Below, one piece after another: positions 45,212-53,423 of a stretch of DNA of 64,000 nt (position 1 is the stretch's first letter; each line of letters opens with the position of its first letter). A program made the position numbers and the translations under genes. The stretch spans positions 744,001 through 808,000 of the forward strand of contig OZ245331.1 in the NCBI GenBank assembly GCA_965226155.1, given 5' to 3'. Under the pieces are notes generated by a model. The model made no database searches. It was not told where the DNA came from and saw only the letters and a program-made list of their open reading frames with translations. The stretch comes from G965226155 sp965226155. Its GTDB lineage: Bacteria > Pseudomonadota > Gammaproteobacteria > Eutrophobiales > Eutrophobiaceae.

Positions 45212-46279
45212 GCGGATTCAACTTTGAAGTGCAACGTTGATGTTAAAAAAGACTTCATGTGGTGTTTTTGAATTAAGTGTTTTTCTGGGACGGTGATTGA
45301 GTTTTTTCATGACCAAGTTTAACTGCTTTTGTGTAATCGTGCTGGAGTCCATTTTCTTTGGGAAGTACTGTCGAATGAGACCATTGATATTTTCATTTAA
45401 ACCCCGTTCCCAGGAGGCATAAGGATGTGCAAAATAGAACCCCGCGTTCAATTGTTGAGCAATAACCTCATGCTCAGCAAATTCTTTTCCATTATCCGAG
45501 GTGATCGTGTGAACCGACGCCTTCATATTAGACAACAATCGCACGATAGCTTGCCTGACGGCAGAGGCAGTTCGTCGTTTCACCTGTGCAAATCAAGGTG
45601 TACATCGACTTGCGCTCGCTCAAGGTGACCAGCGCCTGTCGATGGCCTTTGCCGATGACGGTGTCCACTTCCCAGGCACCGATGTGTGTCTTCCTGTTCA
45701 CAATGGCGGGACGCTTATCAATGCTGCCCTGATTCACCAGAACCCCACGACGTTGATAACTACCATAACGCTTCTTTCGTTTCTTCTGGCAACGCAAGTA
45801 CCGGTACAGCTCACCGCCGTCTGCCTTGTCCTGGTATATGTGGTGATATATCCATTCATGACTCAGAGCGATACCTTCTCGTTTAAGCAACCAGTCACTG
45901 ATTTGCTCAGGACTCCATTCGTCCCGCAGCCAGACCTCTACTCGCTCCCACAAGGTCGTGGGGAGTCGCTGTTGTTGGCTGGCTTCTCGACGCGCTTGCC
46001 GGAGCAACTGAGCTTGGCGGGGTCGATAGCCTCTCAAGCCACGGTTGCGTCTGAGTTCACGGCTAATAGTAGATTTATGCACGCCTATCAAGGCGGCTAT
46101 CTCCGTTTGTGTATGTCCTGCTTTCATCAGGGCGTAAATCTGGTAACGTTGATGCTCGGTAAGCTGTGTGTAGTGTCTCATCTGTGCCTCTCTTTCTTGC
46201 TGAAACGAAAGGTAAGGATGCTACCGCAGCTTGCCGTTCGTGCCACCTAATTGAGTTGCACTTACAAATTGAATTCACG
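45212..46279 (-). mobile_element. IS30-family element, copy 3 (1068 bp)
   Basis: Ends are GCGGATTCAAC at the left and GAATTCACG at the right, as in copies 4 and 5. Flanks are GCAC (45208-45211) and GTAC (46280-46283), a 4-bp duplication with one change. The right end is 50 bases from the start codon of TolB-like/TPR gene 4, at the position that matches the insertion of copy 2 upstream of gene 2. Confidence 0.93.
45218..46181 (-). pseudogene. IS30 transposase, copy 3, frameshifted
   Basis: It has the same extra A as copy 1 (plus-strand GTGCAAATC near 45590), which splits the frame between the first (GAWEVDTVIGKG) and second (TSDNGKEF) catalytic aspartates. Here the first block also has Asp to Ala next to the tryptophan (GAWEVD for GDWEVD), unlike the other copies. 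Confidence 0.88.
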
Positions 46280-46329
46280 GTACAATTTTAATGAGATTTT
46301 TTAAGAAAGAAATATTGGGAGACGTATTT

Positions 46330-47880
46330 ATGAATTTATTCGATTCTAGACTACCGGGTCGTAGCATCATCAAAGTTGGAGTGACTTGTTCCATCGTAAC
46401 GTGGTTAGTTTTTCAGTTTTCAGTTGCAGTTACCTCTTCGCTTGCAGATGAAGAAAAAGAAATAAATAATACCGTACTACACAACTCCGTTGCGGTATTG
46501 CCTTTCGAAAACCTGAGTCCCAATCCCGATGATGACTACTTTGCAATAGGTATTCATAAAGAGATATTAGATCACCTTGCTAAGATACATGACATGAGTG
46601 CGATTTCTCGTACCTCGGTATTACGTTATGAAGGTACAGTTAAGACCATTGCTGAGATTGCCTCTGAACTCAATGTGGAAACCATCATGAAAGGCAGTGT
46701 TCGTTATGCAGACAATCAAATTAACATTAACGTACAACTCTTCGATACCTCCGGCAATGACCCGCTGTGGTCGAGCGTGTATGACCGTGACCTATCTGAC
46801 ATCTTTGCGGTACAGGCAGAGATAGTCGAGCACATTGGCCTAGCCCTGGAAGCAGAAGTATCTTCCGCTGAACAGGAAAGAATTAGGAAGGTGCCGACCC
46901 ACTCACTTGAGGCCTATGCACTCTACCTAAAGGCAAAGACAACATTTCAATACCTTAACCCACTTATCCCGCCCGAATTTTATCAATACCTAGACCAGGC
47001 AATTGCAATCGATCCGGACTTTGCCCTAGCCCATGCTTACAAGGCAAGCGCTTATGGGCTTTCCAAAAATGTAGGTTATCAACTTAATGGGTTAACTTTA
47101 GATCAAATGGAAAGGGTGACCCTTGAACATATCGAAAAAGCATTGACACTGGATCCGAACCTTGGATACGCCCACATGGCACAGGCATTCATACATTACA
47201 GTAACCGGCGTGGAACAGAGACCAAGCAAGCCTTTGAACGTGCACTCCAGTTAAGTCCAAATGATGTGGAAATCTTAGATGAGTATGCCCGTTTCCTTCC
47301 GGTAATCGGAGAGCGTGATGAGGCTATTCGATTAGCACAACGTGTCCTGGAGTTGGCGCCCTTTGCTGTTAACACTTATGATCTTCTCGGCGGGGTGTTA
47401 AAGAATAAAGGTGATCTGAGCGGCGCTGCTGATATCTATCGCCAAGGCATTAAAATCTCACCATCTTATGTTGGTTACCATCGAAATCTTGGCATGGTGG
47501 AAACCATTTTAGGAAACGACACTGAGGCATTAAAGGAGCTACGTCTTGTAGAACAGTCCCCAGGAGGGGAAGGCACTCTGCCGTTTTCAATAGCGCGAAT
47601 AGCATACAGTTACTCAAGACTAGGGCTCAAGGATGATGCGGTGAGGTTAGTTAATCAGCTTGAGGAAAAGGTTGCTAGTGGTCGATACGTTAGACCAGGC
47701 GATAGGGCGTTATCGTATTTGGCCATTGGTGAAGTTGAAAAAGCTTACGATATCCTAGCACAAAACCCGAACGAAGGGGCAATGTCTTTACAAGAAATAA
47801 AGTCCAATATTTTGAACGACCCTATCTTGGAAGAACCCCGCTTTGTAGAACTGCGTAAACGGTTAGGGTCTTTAGACTAA
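46330..47880 (+). CDS. Membrane-anchored TolB-like/TPR protein 4
   Basis: This protein of 516 residues begins MNLFDSRLPGRSIIKVG, then a hydrophobic segment (about residues 20-40), the TolB-like domain (SVAVLPFENLSPNPDDDYF, LNVETIMKGSVRYADNQI, LWSSVYDRDLSDIFAVQ, about 55-195) and TPR-like repeats to the end. GGGAGA precedes the chosen ATG; an in-frame ATG at 46291 is less likely. It is closest in N-terminus and leader to paralogue 2. Palindrome P7 lies 14 bases after its stop. Function is unknown; a scaffold or sensor in the membrane is possible. Confidence 0.82.
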   Translation: MNLFDSRLPGRSIIKVGVTCSIVTWLVFQFSVAVTSSLADEEKEINNTVLHNSVAVLPFENLSPNPDDDYFAIGIHKEILDHLAKIHDMSAISRTSVLRYEGTVKTIAEIASELNVETIMKGSVRYADNQININVQLFDTSGNDPLWSSVYDRDLSDIFAVQAEIVEHIGLALEAEVSSAEQERIRKVPTHSLEAYALYLKAKTTFQYLNPLIPPEFYQYLDQAIAIDPDFALAHAYKASAYGLSKNVGYQLNGLTLDQMERVTLEHIEKALTLDPNLGYAHMAQAFIHYSNRRGTETKQAFERALQLSPNDVEILDEYARFLPVIGERDEAIRLAQRVLELAPFAVNTYDLLGGVLKNKGDLSGAADIYRQGIKISPSYVGYHRNLGMVETILGNDTEALKELRLVEQSPGGEGTLPFSIARIAYSYSRLGLKDDAVRLVNQLEEKVASGRYVRPGDRALSYLAIGEVEKAYDILAQNPNEGAMSLQEIKSNILNDPILEEPRFVELRKRLGSLD

Positions 47881-47894
47881 TCCATGCTCAGTTG

Positions 47895-47924
47895 AATGTC
47901 CGCTTATGGCACAAAGCAGACATT
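47895..47924. repeat. Island palindrome P7
   Basis: AATGTCCGCTTAT and ACAAAGCAGACATT form the arms around GGC. It lies just after the stop of TolB-like/TPR gene 4, where a terminator would be. Confidence 0.85.
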
Positions 47925-47950
47925 AGTAGATTATTTATAGAAGGATAATT

Positions 47951-48532
47951 ATGACAAAAATAAATATTTTGGCTTTTGCAGGTAGTTTGCGAAAGGACTC
48001 ATACAATAAAAAATTGGTAAAAGTAGCTGCCTCAGGAGCTCAAGCGGCAGGAGCAGAAGTAACCTTTATAGATTTAAAAGAATATCCTATGTCTATTTAT
48101 GATGGGGATTTAGAGCAAGCAAATGGTCTTCCTGAAAACGCTATAAAGCTTAAAAAGAAGATGATCGAGTCAGACGGCTTTCTGATTTCATCCCCAGAAT
48201 ACAATAGTTCGATCAGTGGTGTGTTAAAAAATACAATTGACTGGGTTTCTAGACCGGAAGCCAATGATGAACCTTCTCTTGTAGCTTTTAAAGGGAAGGT
48301 TGCGACATTAATGTCTGCTTCTCCCGGTGGATTAGGAGGATTGCGAGGCCTTGTGACCGTACGTTCAATTTTAGGGAATATAGGTGTTATCGTTTTGCCC
48401 GACCAAATAGCTATTAGTAAAGCGCATGAAGCTTTCAATGATCAGGGAACGCTTAAAGATGAAAATTTACAAAACTCTGTTATGAAACTAGGTCAGGATT
48501 TAGTGAAGGCCTCAATTAAACTAAGGACATGA
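47951..48532 (+). CDS. NAD(P)H-dependent FMN reductase
   Basis: This 193-residue flavodoxin-like protein has the FMN phosphate-binding loop FAGSLRKDSYNKKL at the start, the SPEYNSSISGVLKNTIDWVSR motif typical of the family, and SASPGGLGGLRGL near residue 120. Such enzymes reduce FMN, quinones or other small molecules with NADPH or NADH. Length is normal. AAGGA lies 6 bases before the ATG. It sits alone between palindromes P7 and P8. Confidence 0.9.
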   Translation: MTKINILAFAGSLRKDSYNKKLVKVAASGAQAAGAEVTFIDLKEYPMSIYDGDLEQANGLPENAIKLKKKMIESDGFLISSPEYNSSISGVLKNTIDWVSRPEANDEPSLVAFKGKVATLMSASPGGLGGLRGLVTVRSILGNIGVIVLPDQIAISKAHEAFNDQGTLKDENLQNSVMKLGQDLVKASIKLRT

Positions 48533-48539
48533 GCATTAT

Positions 48540-48569
48540 AATGTCCGCTTTTGACACAAAGCGGACATT
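48540..48569. repeat. Island palindrome P8
   Basis: AATGTCCGCTTTT and ACAAAGCGGACATT form nearly perfect arms around GAC. This is the best-paired copy. It begins 7 bases after the stop of the FMN reductase gene and is the last copy before the tRNA gene. Confidence 0.88.
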
Positions 48570-48638
48570 CGTAATAATTACTAATCTCGGCTAAACTTTG
48601 GGTCATTAGCCCTATCCATAGTTAATACTGGACAAGGA

Positions 48639-48761
48639 ATGATGAAACTAATTCTCAACATCGCTTTGATCTTAGTGTCGCAAAGCATATACGCCCAAAC
48701 TACTCCTGAAAATTTTGGATCTGCAGGTGGACGACTGTGGACAGCTATGGACTATAGATGA
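48639..48761 (+). CDS. Short secreted peptide or truncated gene
   Basis: This 40-residue frame encodes a good signal peptide (MMKLILNIALILVSQSIYA, cleavage after YAQ) and a short mature part ending AMDYR. AAGGA lies just before the ATG. The mature part is too short for a normal exported protein, so a gene truncated at the island edge is likely. I do not recognise the family. Confidence 0.35.
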   Translation: MMKLILNIALILVSQSIYAQTTPENFGSAGGRLWTAMDYR

Positions 48762-48822
48762 GTATAATCTATTGATTAGACATGTTATTTAGGACAAAGG
48801 TGGATTTTAGTGGATAAATGAT

Positions 48823-48907
48823 TGGTGCCGATGGACGGAGTCGAACCGTCACGCTTTTCAGCACTGCCCCCTCAAGACAGCGTGTCTACCAATTCCACCA
48901 CATCGGC
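48823..48907 (-). tRNA. tRNA-Leu (anticodon GAG)
   Basis: Read on the minus strand, the 85-base gene starts GCCGATGTGGTGG and ends with an encoded CCA. It has the long variable arm of a class II tRNA, the T-loop GGTTCGACTCC, and the anticodon stem CTGTC/GGCAG around TTGAGGG, so the anticodon is GAG. Acceptor arms GCCGATG and CATCGGC pair fully. It lies between the island and IS copy 4. In other gammaproteobacteria this gene sits between secG and nuoA. Confidence 0.96.
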
Positions 48908-48946
48908 TTGAAAGTAGTAAGTTACGAAATATTTATATCTAAGGTT

Positions 48947-50013
48947 CGTGAATTCAATTTGTAAGTGCAACTCAATTAGGTGGCACGAACGGCAAGCTGC
49001 GGTAGCATCCTTACCTTTCGTTCCAGCAAGAAAGAGAGGCACAGATGAGACACTACACACAGCTTACCGAGCATCAACGTTACCAGATTTACGCCCTGAT
49101 GAAAGCAGGACATACACAAACGGACATAGCCGCCTTGATAGGCGTGCATAAATCTACTATTAGCCGTGAACTCAGACGCAACCGTGGCTTGAGAGGCTAT
49201 CGACCCCGCCAAGCTCAGTTGCTCCGGCAAGCGCGTCGAGAAGCCAGCCAACAACAGCGACTCCCCACGACCTTGTGGGAGCGAGTAGAGGTCTGGCTGC
49301 GGGACGAATGAAGTCCTGAGCAAATCAGTGACTGGTTGCATAAACGAGAAGGTATCGCTCTGAGTCATGAATGGATATATCACTACATATACCAGGACAA
49401 GGCAGACGGCGGTGAGCTGTACCGGTACTTGCGTTGCCAGAAGAAACGAAAGAAGCGTTATGGTAGTTATCAACGTCGTGGGGTTCTGGTGAATCAGATC
49501 AGCATTGATAAGCGTCCCGCCATTGTGAACAGGAAGACACGCATCGGTGACTGGGAAGTGGACACCGTCATCGGCAAAGGCCATCGACAGGCGCTGGTCA
49601 CCTTGAGCGAGCGCAAGTCGATGTACACCTTGATTGCACAGGTGAAACGACGAACTGCCTCTGCCGTCAGGCAAGCTATCGTGCGATTGTTGTCTAATAT
49701 GAAGGCGTCGGTTCACACGATCACCTCGGATAATGGAAAAGAATTTGCTGAGCATGAGGTTATTGCTCAACAATTGAACGCGGGGTTCTATTTTGCACAT
49801 CCTTATGCCTCCTGGGAACGGGGTTTAAATGAAAATATCAATGGTCTCATTCGACAGTACTTCCCAAAGAAAATGGACTTCAGCACGATTACACAAAAGC
49901 AGTTAAACTTGGTCGTGAAAAAACTCAATCACCGTCCCAGAAAAACACTTAATTCAAAAACACCACATGAAGTCTTTTTTAATATCAACGTTGCACTTCA
50001 AAGTTGAATCCGC
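48947..50013 (+). mobile_element. IS30-family element, copy 4 (1067 bp, reference length)
   Basis: It is the only copy in plus orientation. It is flanked by a perfect 4-bp target duplication, GGTT at 48943-48946 and 50014-50017. Ends are CGTGAATTCAATTTG and, at the far side, GAATCCGC. It separates tRNA-Leu from secG. The length without indels, 1067 bp, sets the reference from which the other four copies differ by the number of bases in their indels. Confidence 0.95.
49045..50007 (+). pseudogene. IS30 transposase, copy 4, with an internal TGA
   Basis: A 321-codon frame runs from ATG at 49045 to the stop at 50007 with no frameshift, but TGA at 49309-49311 replaces the TGG tryptophan found in the other copies (LRDEWSPEQ). 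The helix-turn-helix is before the stop and the DDE core (GDWEVD, TSDNGKEF, WERGLNENINGLI) after it. A downstream ATG at 49336 could give a DDE-only fragment. Confidence 0.9.
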
Positions 50014-50044
50014 GGTTTAAACAACCACATACCACGAATAAACT

Positions 50045-50413
50045 TTATTCCGGTATCGCCGGAATCTCAGAGTCAGGTTCTGATGGTATATCACCTAATG
50101 GTGGTGATTCCTGTTGTTGGGTCTGCTGAACATCTGGGACCACTTGATCCATAATACTGGTGACAGTGTTGATTCGTTTGTTAGAGATATAAGCCAGCGA
50201 CAAGCTGTTTACCAGAAAGATCAGTGCAAGCACGGCCGTCGATCGACTCAAAAAATTGCTAGAACCTTGTGAGCCGAATACCGTATTTGATGCACCGCTA
50301 CCAAACGCGGCTCCTGCATCGGCACCTTTGCCGTGTTGGATAAGGATTAAACAAATTAGGCTGATCGAAACCAACACCTGTAATACAAGTAATATTGTCT
50401 GTAATGAATCCAT
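50045..50413 (-). CDS. secG: Protein-export membrane protein SecG
   Basis: This 122-residue SecYEG subunit has two membrane segments. The motif LILIQHGKGADAGAAFGSGA and FGSQGSSNFLSRSTA between them are diagnostic. The C-terminal tail is glutamine-, proline- and acid-rich (QQTQQQESPPLGDIPSEPD-like), as is common. It lies 9 bases after tpiA, as in many gammaproteobacteria. IS copy 4 now lies between it and tRNA-Leu. Confidence 0.95.
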   Translation of the reverse strand: MDSLQTILLVLQVLVSISLICLILIQHGKGADAGAAFGSGASNTVFGSQGSSNFLSRSTAVLALIFLVNSLSLAYISNKRINTVTSIMDQVVPDVQQTQQQESPPLGDIPSEPDSEIPAIPE

Positions 50414-50422
50414 AGTCCTTAG

Positions 50423-51190
50423 TTACCTTGTTGAATGGCAGATAGTAAGGAAATCGTGTGCCAACAGCGAGGCGCCACCTATCAGTCCTCCATCGATATC
50501 CACCTTTAAAAATAAATCCTTCGCGTTATCCGCCTTTACGCTGCCACCATAGATGATCCGAATTTTATCAGCAATGCTGTCATCATGTCGCGCCAGCTGC
50601 AATCGAATAAAGGCATGCACCTCCTCCGCTTGATCGGGTGTGGAGGTCCTGCCGGTTCCGATTGCCCACACCGGTTCATAAGCAATCACGGCATTGGCAA
50701 ATGATGCTACTCCTGCTTTATTGATCACTTTGTTCAACTGCCGAGCTATAACTTCTTCAGTAGAACCTGTTTCCCTTTCTTGTAATTGTTCTCCCACGCA
50801 TAAGATCGGAACAATGTTAGACTCACTCACCCTTACAAACTTATCAGCAACAATCTTATCCGATTCATTATATATGTTCCGACGTTCCGAATGACCGACA
50901 ATCACATATTGGCAACCATAATCCTGTAACATCTCTACTGATATTTCACCGGTATAAGCGCCGCGCTCATGCTCAGATGCATTCTGTGTCCCAATAACAA
51001 TATCCGTATCCTGCAGTAGACTCTGAACCTCCTGTAGATACACATAGGGCACGCAAATCACGTACTCTGTATTCTCGGCCCCATTTTCCTTTGCTAACCC
51101 GCTTTTAATTCCGCTAATCAGGGACCGAACAGACGCCAGTGTGCCATTCATTTTCCAGTTAGCTGCTACCAATGGCCGTCGTTGTGTCAT
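50423..51190 (-). CDS. tpiA: Triosephosphate isomerase
   Basis: This 255-residue glycolytic enzyme has the catalytic residues in order: NWKMNG (Lys12), VGHSERR (His95) and YEPVWAIGTG (Glu165), followed by the phosphate-binding GGSVKADNA and GGLIGGASL. Length is normal. It is upstream of secG on the same strand, and about 95 bases separate it from the glycosylase gene. Confidence 0.97.
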   Translation of the reverse strand: MTQRRPLVAANWKMNGTLASVRSLISGIKSGLAKENGAENTEYVICVPYVYLQEVQSLLQDTDIVIGTQNASEHERGAYTGEISVEMLQDYGCQYVIVGHSERRNIYNESDKIVADKFVRVSESNIVPILCVGEQLQERETGSTEEVIARQLNKVINKAGVASFANAVIAYEPVWAIGTGRTSTPDQAEEVHAFIRLQLARHDDSIADKIRIIYGGSVKADNAKDLFLKVDIDGGLIGGASLLAHDFLTICHSTR

Positions 51191-51286
51191 CAGTTTTTTA
51201 TATATTGCTTGAAAAAGGGGACAAAGCTTATCGGAATTCAGTAGACAGGTGAAAGTGTACAGTAAAAAAGGTTAAAAATCAGTCCA

Positions 51287-51931
51287 TCAGAGCTGATACT
51301 CGACCTGACAATGTAGGCAATCCGGTTTCATAGTGCATTTCTGTTTGGCGTGGCGGACGATTAATGCATGGTACTCATTATACATAGCCGGCTTTGGAAC
51401 AAGGTTGTTTTCGAAGGCTGCCCGCAGTGTCTCATAGTCTAGGTTTTCATCTAACCAATCCAACTTGCTCAATAGTCGCCGTGTATAATTGTCAACAACA
51501 AACACCGGCCTACCTAATGCATATAAGAGGATATCGTCGGCGGTCTCTGGGCCTACACCATTAACATCCAACAGCTCATGTCTGATCTCCGAGGTAGGCA
51601 GTTTTTCCAGGTTCTCTAACCCTCCGCGATCGACCAACCAAGCGCAGACATTCTTCAGGCGCTTTGCCTTGACATTATAATAGCCGGACGTGTGAATCAG
51701 TTTTGCTATAACTTCCAGCTTTTGATCATGCATGGCCGGCAGGTGTATTAGTTTTGCTGCTTTTAGATTGGCTATTGCTCGCTCGACATTGGACCAAGTG
51801 GTATTCTGGGTTAGGACAGCACCGACAACGACCTCTAAAGGTGACTCAGCCGGCCACCAATACTGAGGACCATACGCCTCGAATAGCCGGTGATATAAAC
51901 GAAGCAATTTTGAGGTATTTAACATTAGCAA
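51287..51931 (-). CDS. HhH-GPD DNA glycosylase, endonuclease III-like
   Basis: This 214-residue base-excision repair protein has the helix-hairpin-helix LLDVNGVGPETADDILLYA and the catalytic aspartate in FVVDNYTRR. The lysine used for lyase activity in Nth (GVGRKTA) is glutamate here (GVGPETA), which predicts a monofunctional glycosylase like the MagIII group. The C-terminus has CTMKPDCLHC but no fourth cysteine, so the 4Fe-4S cluster may be absent or altered. Substrate is unknown; 3-methyladenine is a guess. Confidence 0.85.
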   Translation of the reverse strand: MLMLNTSKLLRLYHRLFEAYGPQYWWPAESPLEVVVGAVLTQNTTWSNVERAIANLKAAKLIHLPAMHDQKLEVIAKLIHTSGYYNVKAKRLKNVCAWLVDRGGLENLEKLPTSEIRHELLDVNGVGPETADDILLYALGRPVFVVDNYTRRLLSKLDWLDENLDYETLRAAFENNLVPKPAMYNEYHALIVRHAKQKCTMKPDCLHCQVEYQL

Positions 51932-51959
51932 TAGGAGATGATTAAAATAAAATTCTATT

Positions 51960-52712
51960 TTAACTATTTACTTTTATCTGATTGATCAATTTATTGATTT
52001 CTTTTTCGCTGAGTTCCCAGTTCTGCCCAGGTCGCATTTTTCTCGGTAGGCTGTACGTTCCATACCGAATACGGATCAAGCGACTAATTTTGAACCCTTG
52101 GGACTCCCACAAACGCCGTACCTCACGGTTGCGTCCCTCTTGGATTACCACGTGATACCAATGATTGATACCTTCACCACCACCATCAGTGATAGATGAA
52201 AAAGTCGCTAGGCCATCTTCCAGATCCACACCTTTTTTTAATACTTCAATCTGCTTTTTCCCAACCTTACCTAATACACGGACAGCGTATTCTCGCTCAA
52301 ATTGATATGAGGGATGCATGAACTGGTTTGCGAGGTCTCCGTTATTAGTGAACAACAATAAACCCGTGGTATTAATATCCAGTCGTCCGATATTGACCCA
52401 ACGGCCCTTGTTTAATCGAGGCAAGGATGCAAATACTAACTTCCTCCCCTGAGGATCAGATCTGGTGCACACTTCACCAGCAGGTTTATAGTAGGCAAGA
52501 ATACGTGTAGCTGTCGGTAGAATCTTGTTGAGGAAGACCTTTTTGCCATTGACACTGACCTTGTCACGAGTACTTATGCGATCTCCAATCACTGCCAGTT
52601 TGCCATTAACTTTTACCTTACCTGCCTTTATCCATGTTTCAATTTGGCGCCGGGATCCGAGCCCTGCAGAGGCAAGCACCTTGTGAATACGATCGGTCGC
52701 AACTTTATTCAT
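51960..52712 (-). CDS. rluB: 23S rRNA pseudouridine synthase, RluB-type
   Basis: This 250-residue protein has an N-terminal S4 RNA-binding domain (RIHKVLASAGLGSRRQIETWI) and the RsuA/RluB catalytic domain with the aspartate in NIGRLDINTTGLLLFTNNGDL. Other blocks are YKPAGEVCTRSDPQGR and EGRNREVRRLWESQGF. It is expected to modify U2605 of 23S rRNA. It is shorter than Escherichia coli RluB because it lacks the C-terminal tail. The scpA-scpB-rluB order is typical. Confidence 0.92.
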   Translation of the reverse strand: MNKVATDRIHKVLASAGLGSRRQIETWIKAGKVKVNGKLAVIGDRISTRDKVSVNGKKVFLNKILPTATRILAYYKPAGEVCTRSDPQGRKLVFASLPRLNKGRWVNIGRLDINTTGLLLFTNNGDLANQFMHPSYQFEREYAVRVLGKVGKKQIEVLKKGVDLEDGLATFSSITDGGGEGINHWYHVVIQEGRNREVRRLWESQGFKISRLIRIRYGTYSLPRKMRPGQNWELSEKEINKLINQIKVNS

Positions 52713-52751
52713 GAAACAACGATACCCTACGGACTGCGAATGGCGGGTTAC

Positions 52752-53423
52752 CTAGCCGGAAATGGGTATTACATTATCCTCAGTACGAGACCCGTTTTCC
52801 TCTTGCTGATCTTGTACTGTACTAGGTTTAATATCAGTTTCTTCCTGGACTACAGGAAGTTCCAGACCTTCGAAAAGGTCGGGGTTGATCTGATTGAAGT
52901 CCTTTATTTTCGATAACGGTGGCAGTTCTGACACTTTCTTCAGGTTAAAATAATCGAGGAATTCCAGAGTCGTCGCTAGCAATTCTGGCCGACCAGGTAC
53001 ATCTCGATGCCCAACTACGCGTATCCATTCACGTTCCTGTAGTGTTTTAATAATTGATGAATTGACACTCACCCCACGTATTTCTTCAATCTCGCTGCGT
53101 GTAATAGGTTGACGGTAGGCAATAAGCGCCAGTGTCTCTAACAATGCACGTGAATACCGTGGCGGCCTCTCATCAAACAACCTGTTAATCCAGAGGGAAT
53201 AATCCGGGCGAACCTGGAACCGATATCCGCTTGCGATTTCTTTGAGCTCAATACCTCTGTTAGCGTAATCTTCCTGTAATTGATTTAGCACCGCACGGAC
53301 AGCTTCTTTGTCGGGTTGCTCGGTATCTTCTGCAAACAGTGCCAGGATCTGATTTATCGTTCGTGGTATGTCGGAGGTCATTAACGCCGCCTCGATTATG
53401 TTTTTCAGTTTTTCCTGGTTCAT
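52752..53423 (-). CDS. scpB: Segregation and condensation protein B
   Basis: This 223-residue protein has two winged-helix domains. Landmarks are IEAALMTSDIPRTINQIL, YRFQVRPDYSLWI, RYSRALLETLALIAYRQPIT and RGVSVNSSIIKTLQEREWI. It binds ScpA and SMC or MukB-type condensin to organise chromosomes. It overlaps scpA by 4 bases. The C-terminal 40 residues are polar and probably disordered. Confidence 0.95.
   Translation of the reverse strand: MNQEKLKNIIEAALMTSDIPRTINQILALFAEDTEQPDKEAVRAVLNQLQEDYANRGIELKEIASGYRFQVRPDYSLWINRLFDERPPRYSRALLETLALIAYRQPITRSEIEEIRGVSVNSSIIKTLQEREWIRVVGHRDVPGRPELLATTLEFLDYFNLKKVSELPPLSKIKDFNQINPDLFEGLELPVVQEETDIKPSTVQDQQEENGSRTEDNVIPISG

Noticed and set aside
37528..48569. 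The eight palindromes as a CRISPR array
   Set aside because: Spacing is hundreds to thousands of bases, whole genes lie between, and no cas genes are present.
37528..48569. The eight palindromes as classical integron attC sites
   Set aside because: They are too short at 30 bp, I do not see the attC simple-site core pattern, and there is no integron integrase in the window. A cassette-like role is kept only as a hypothesis.
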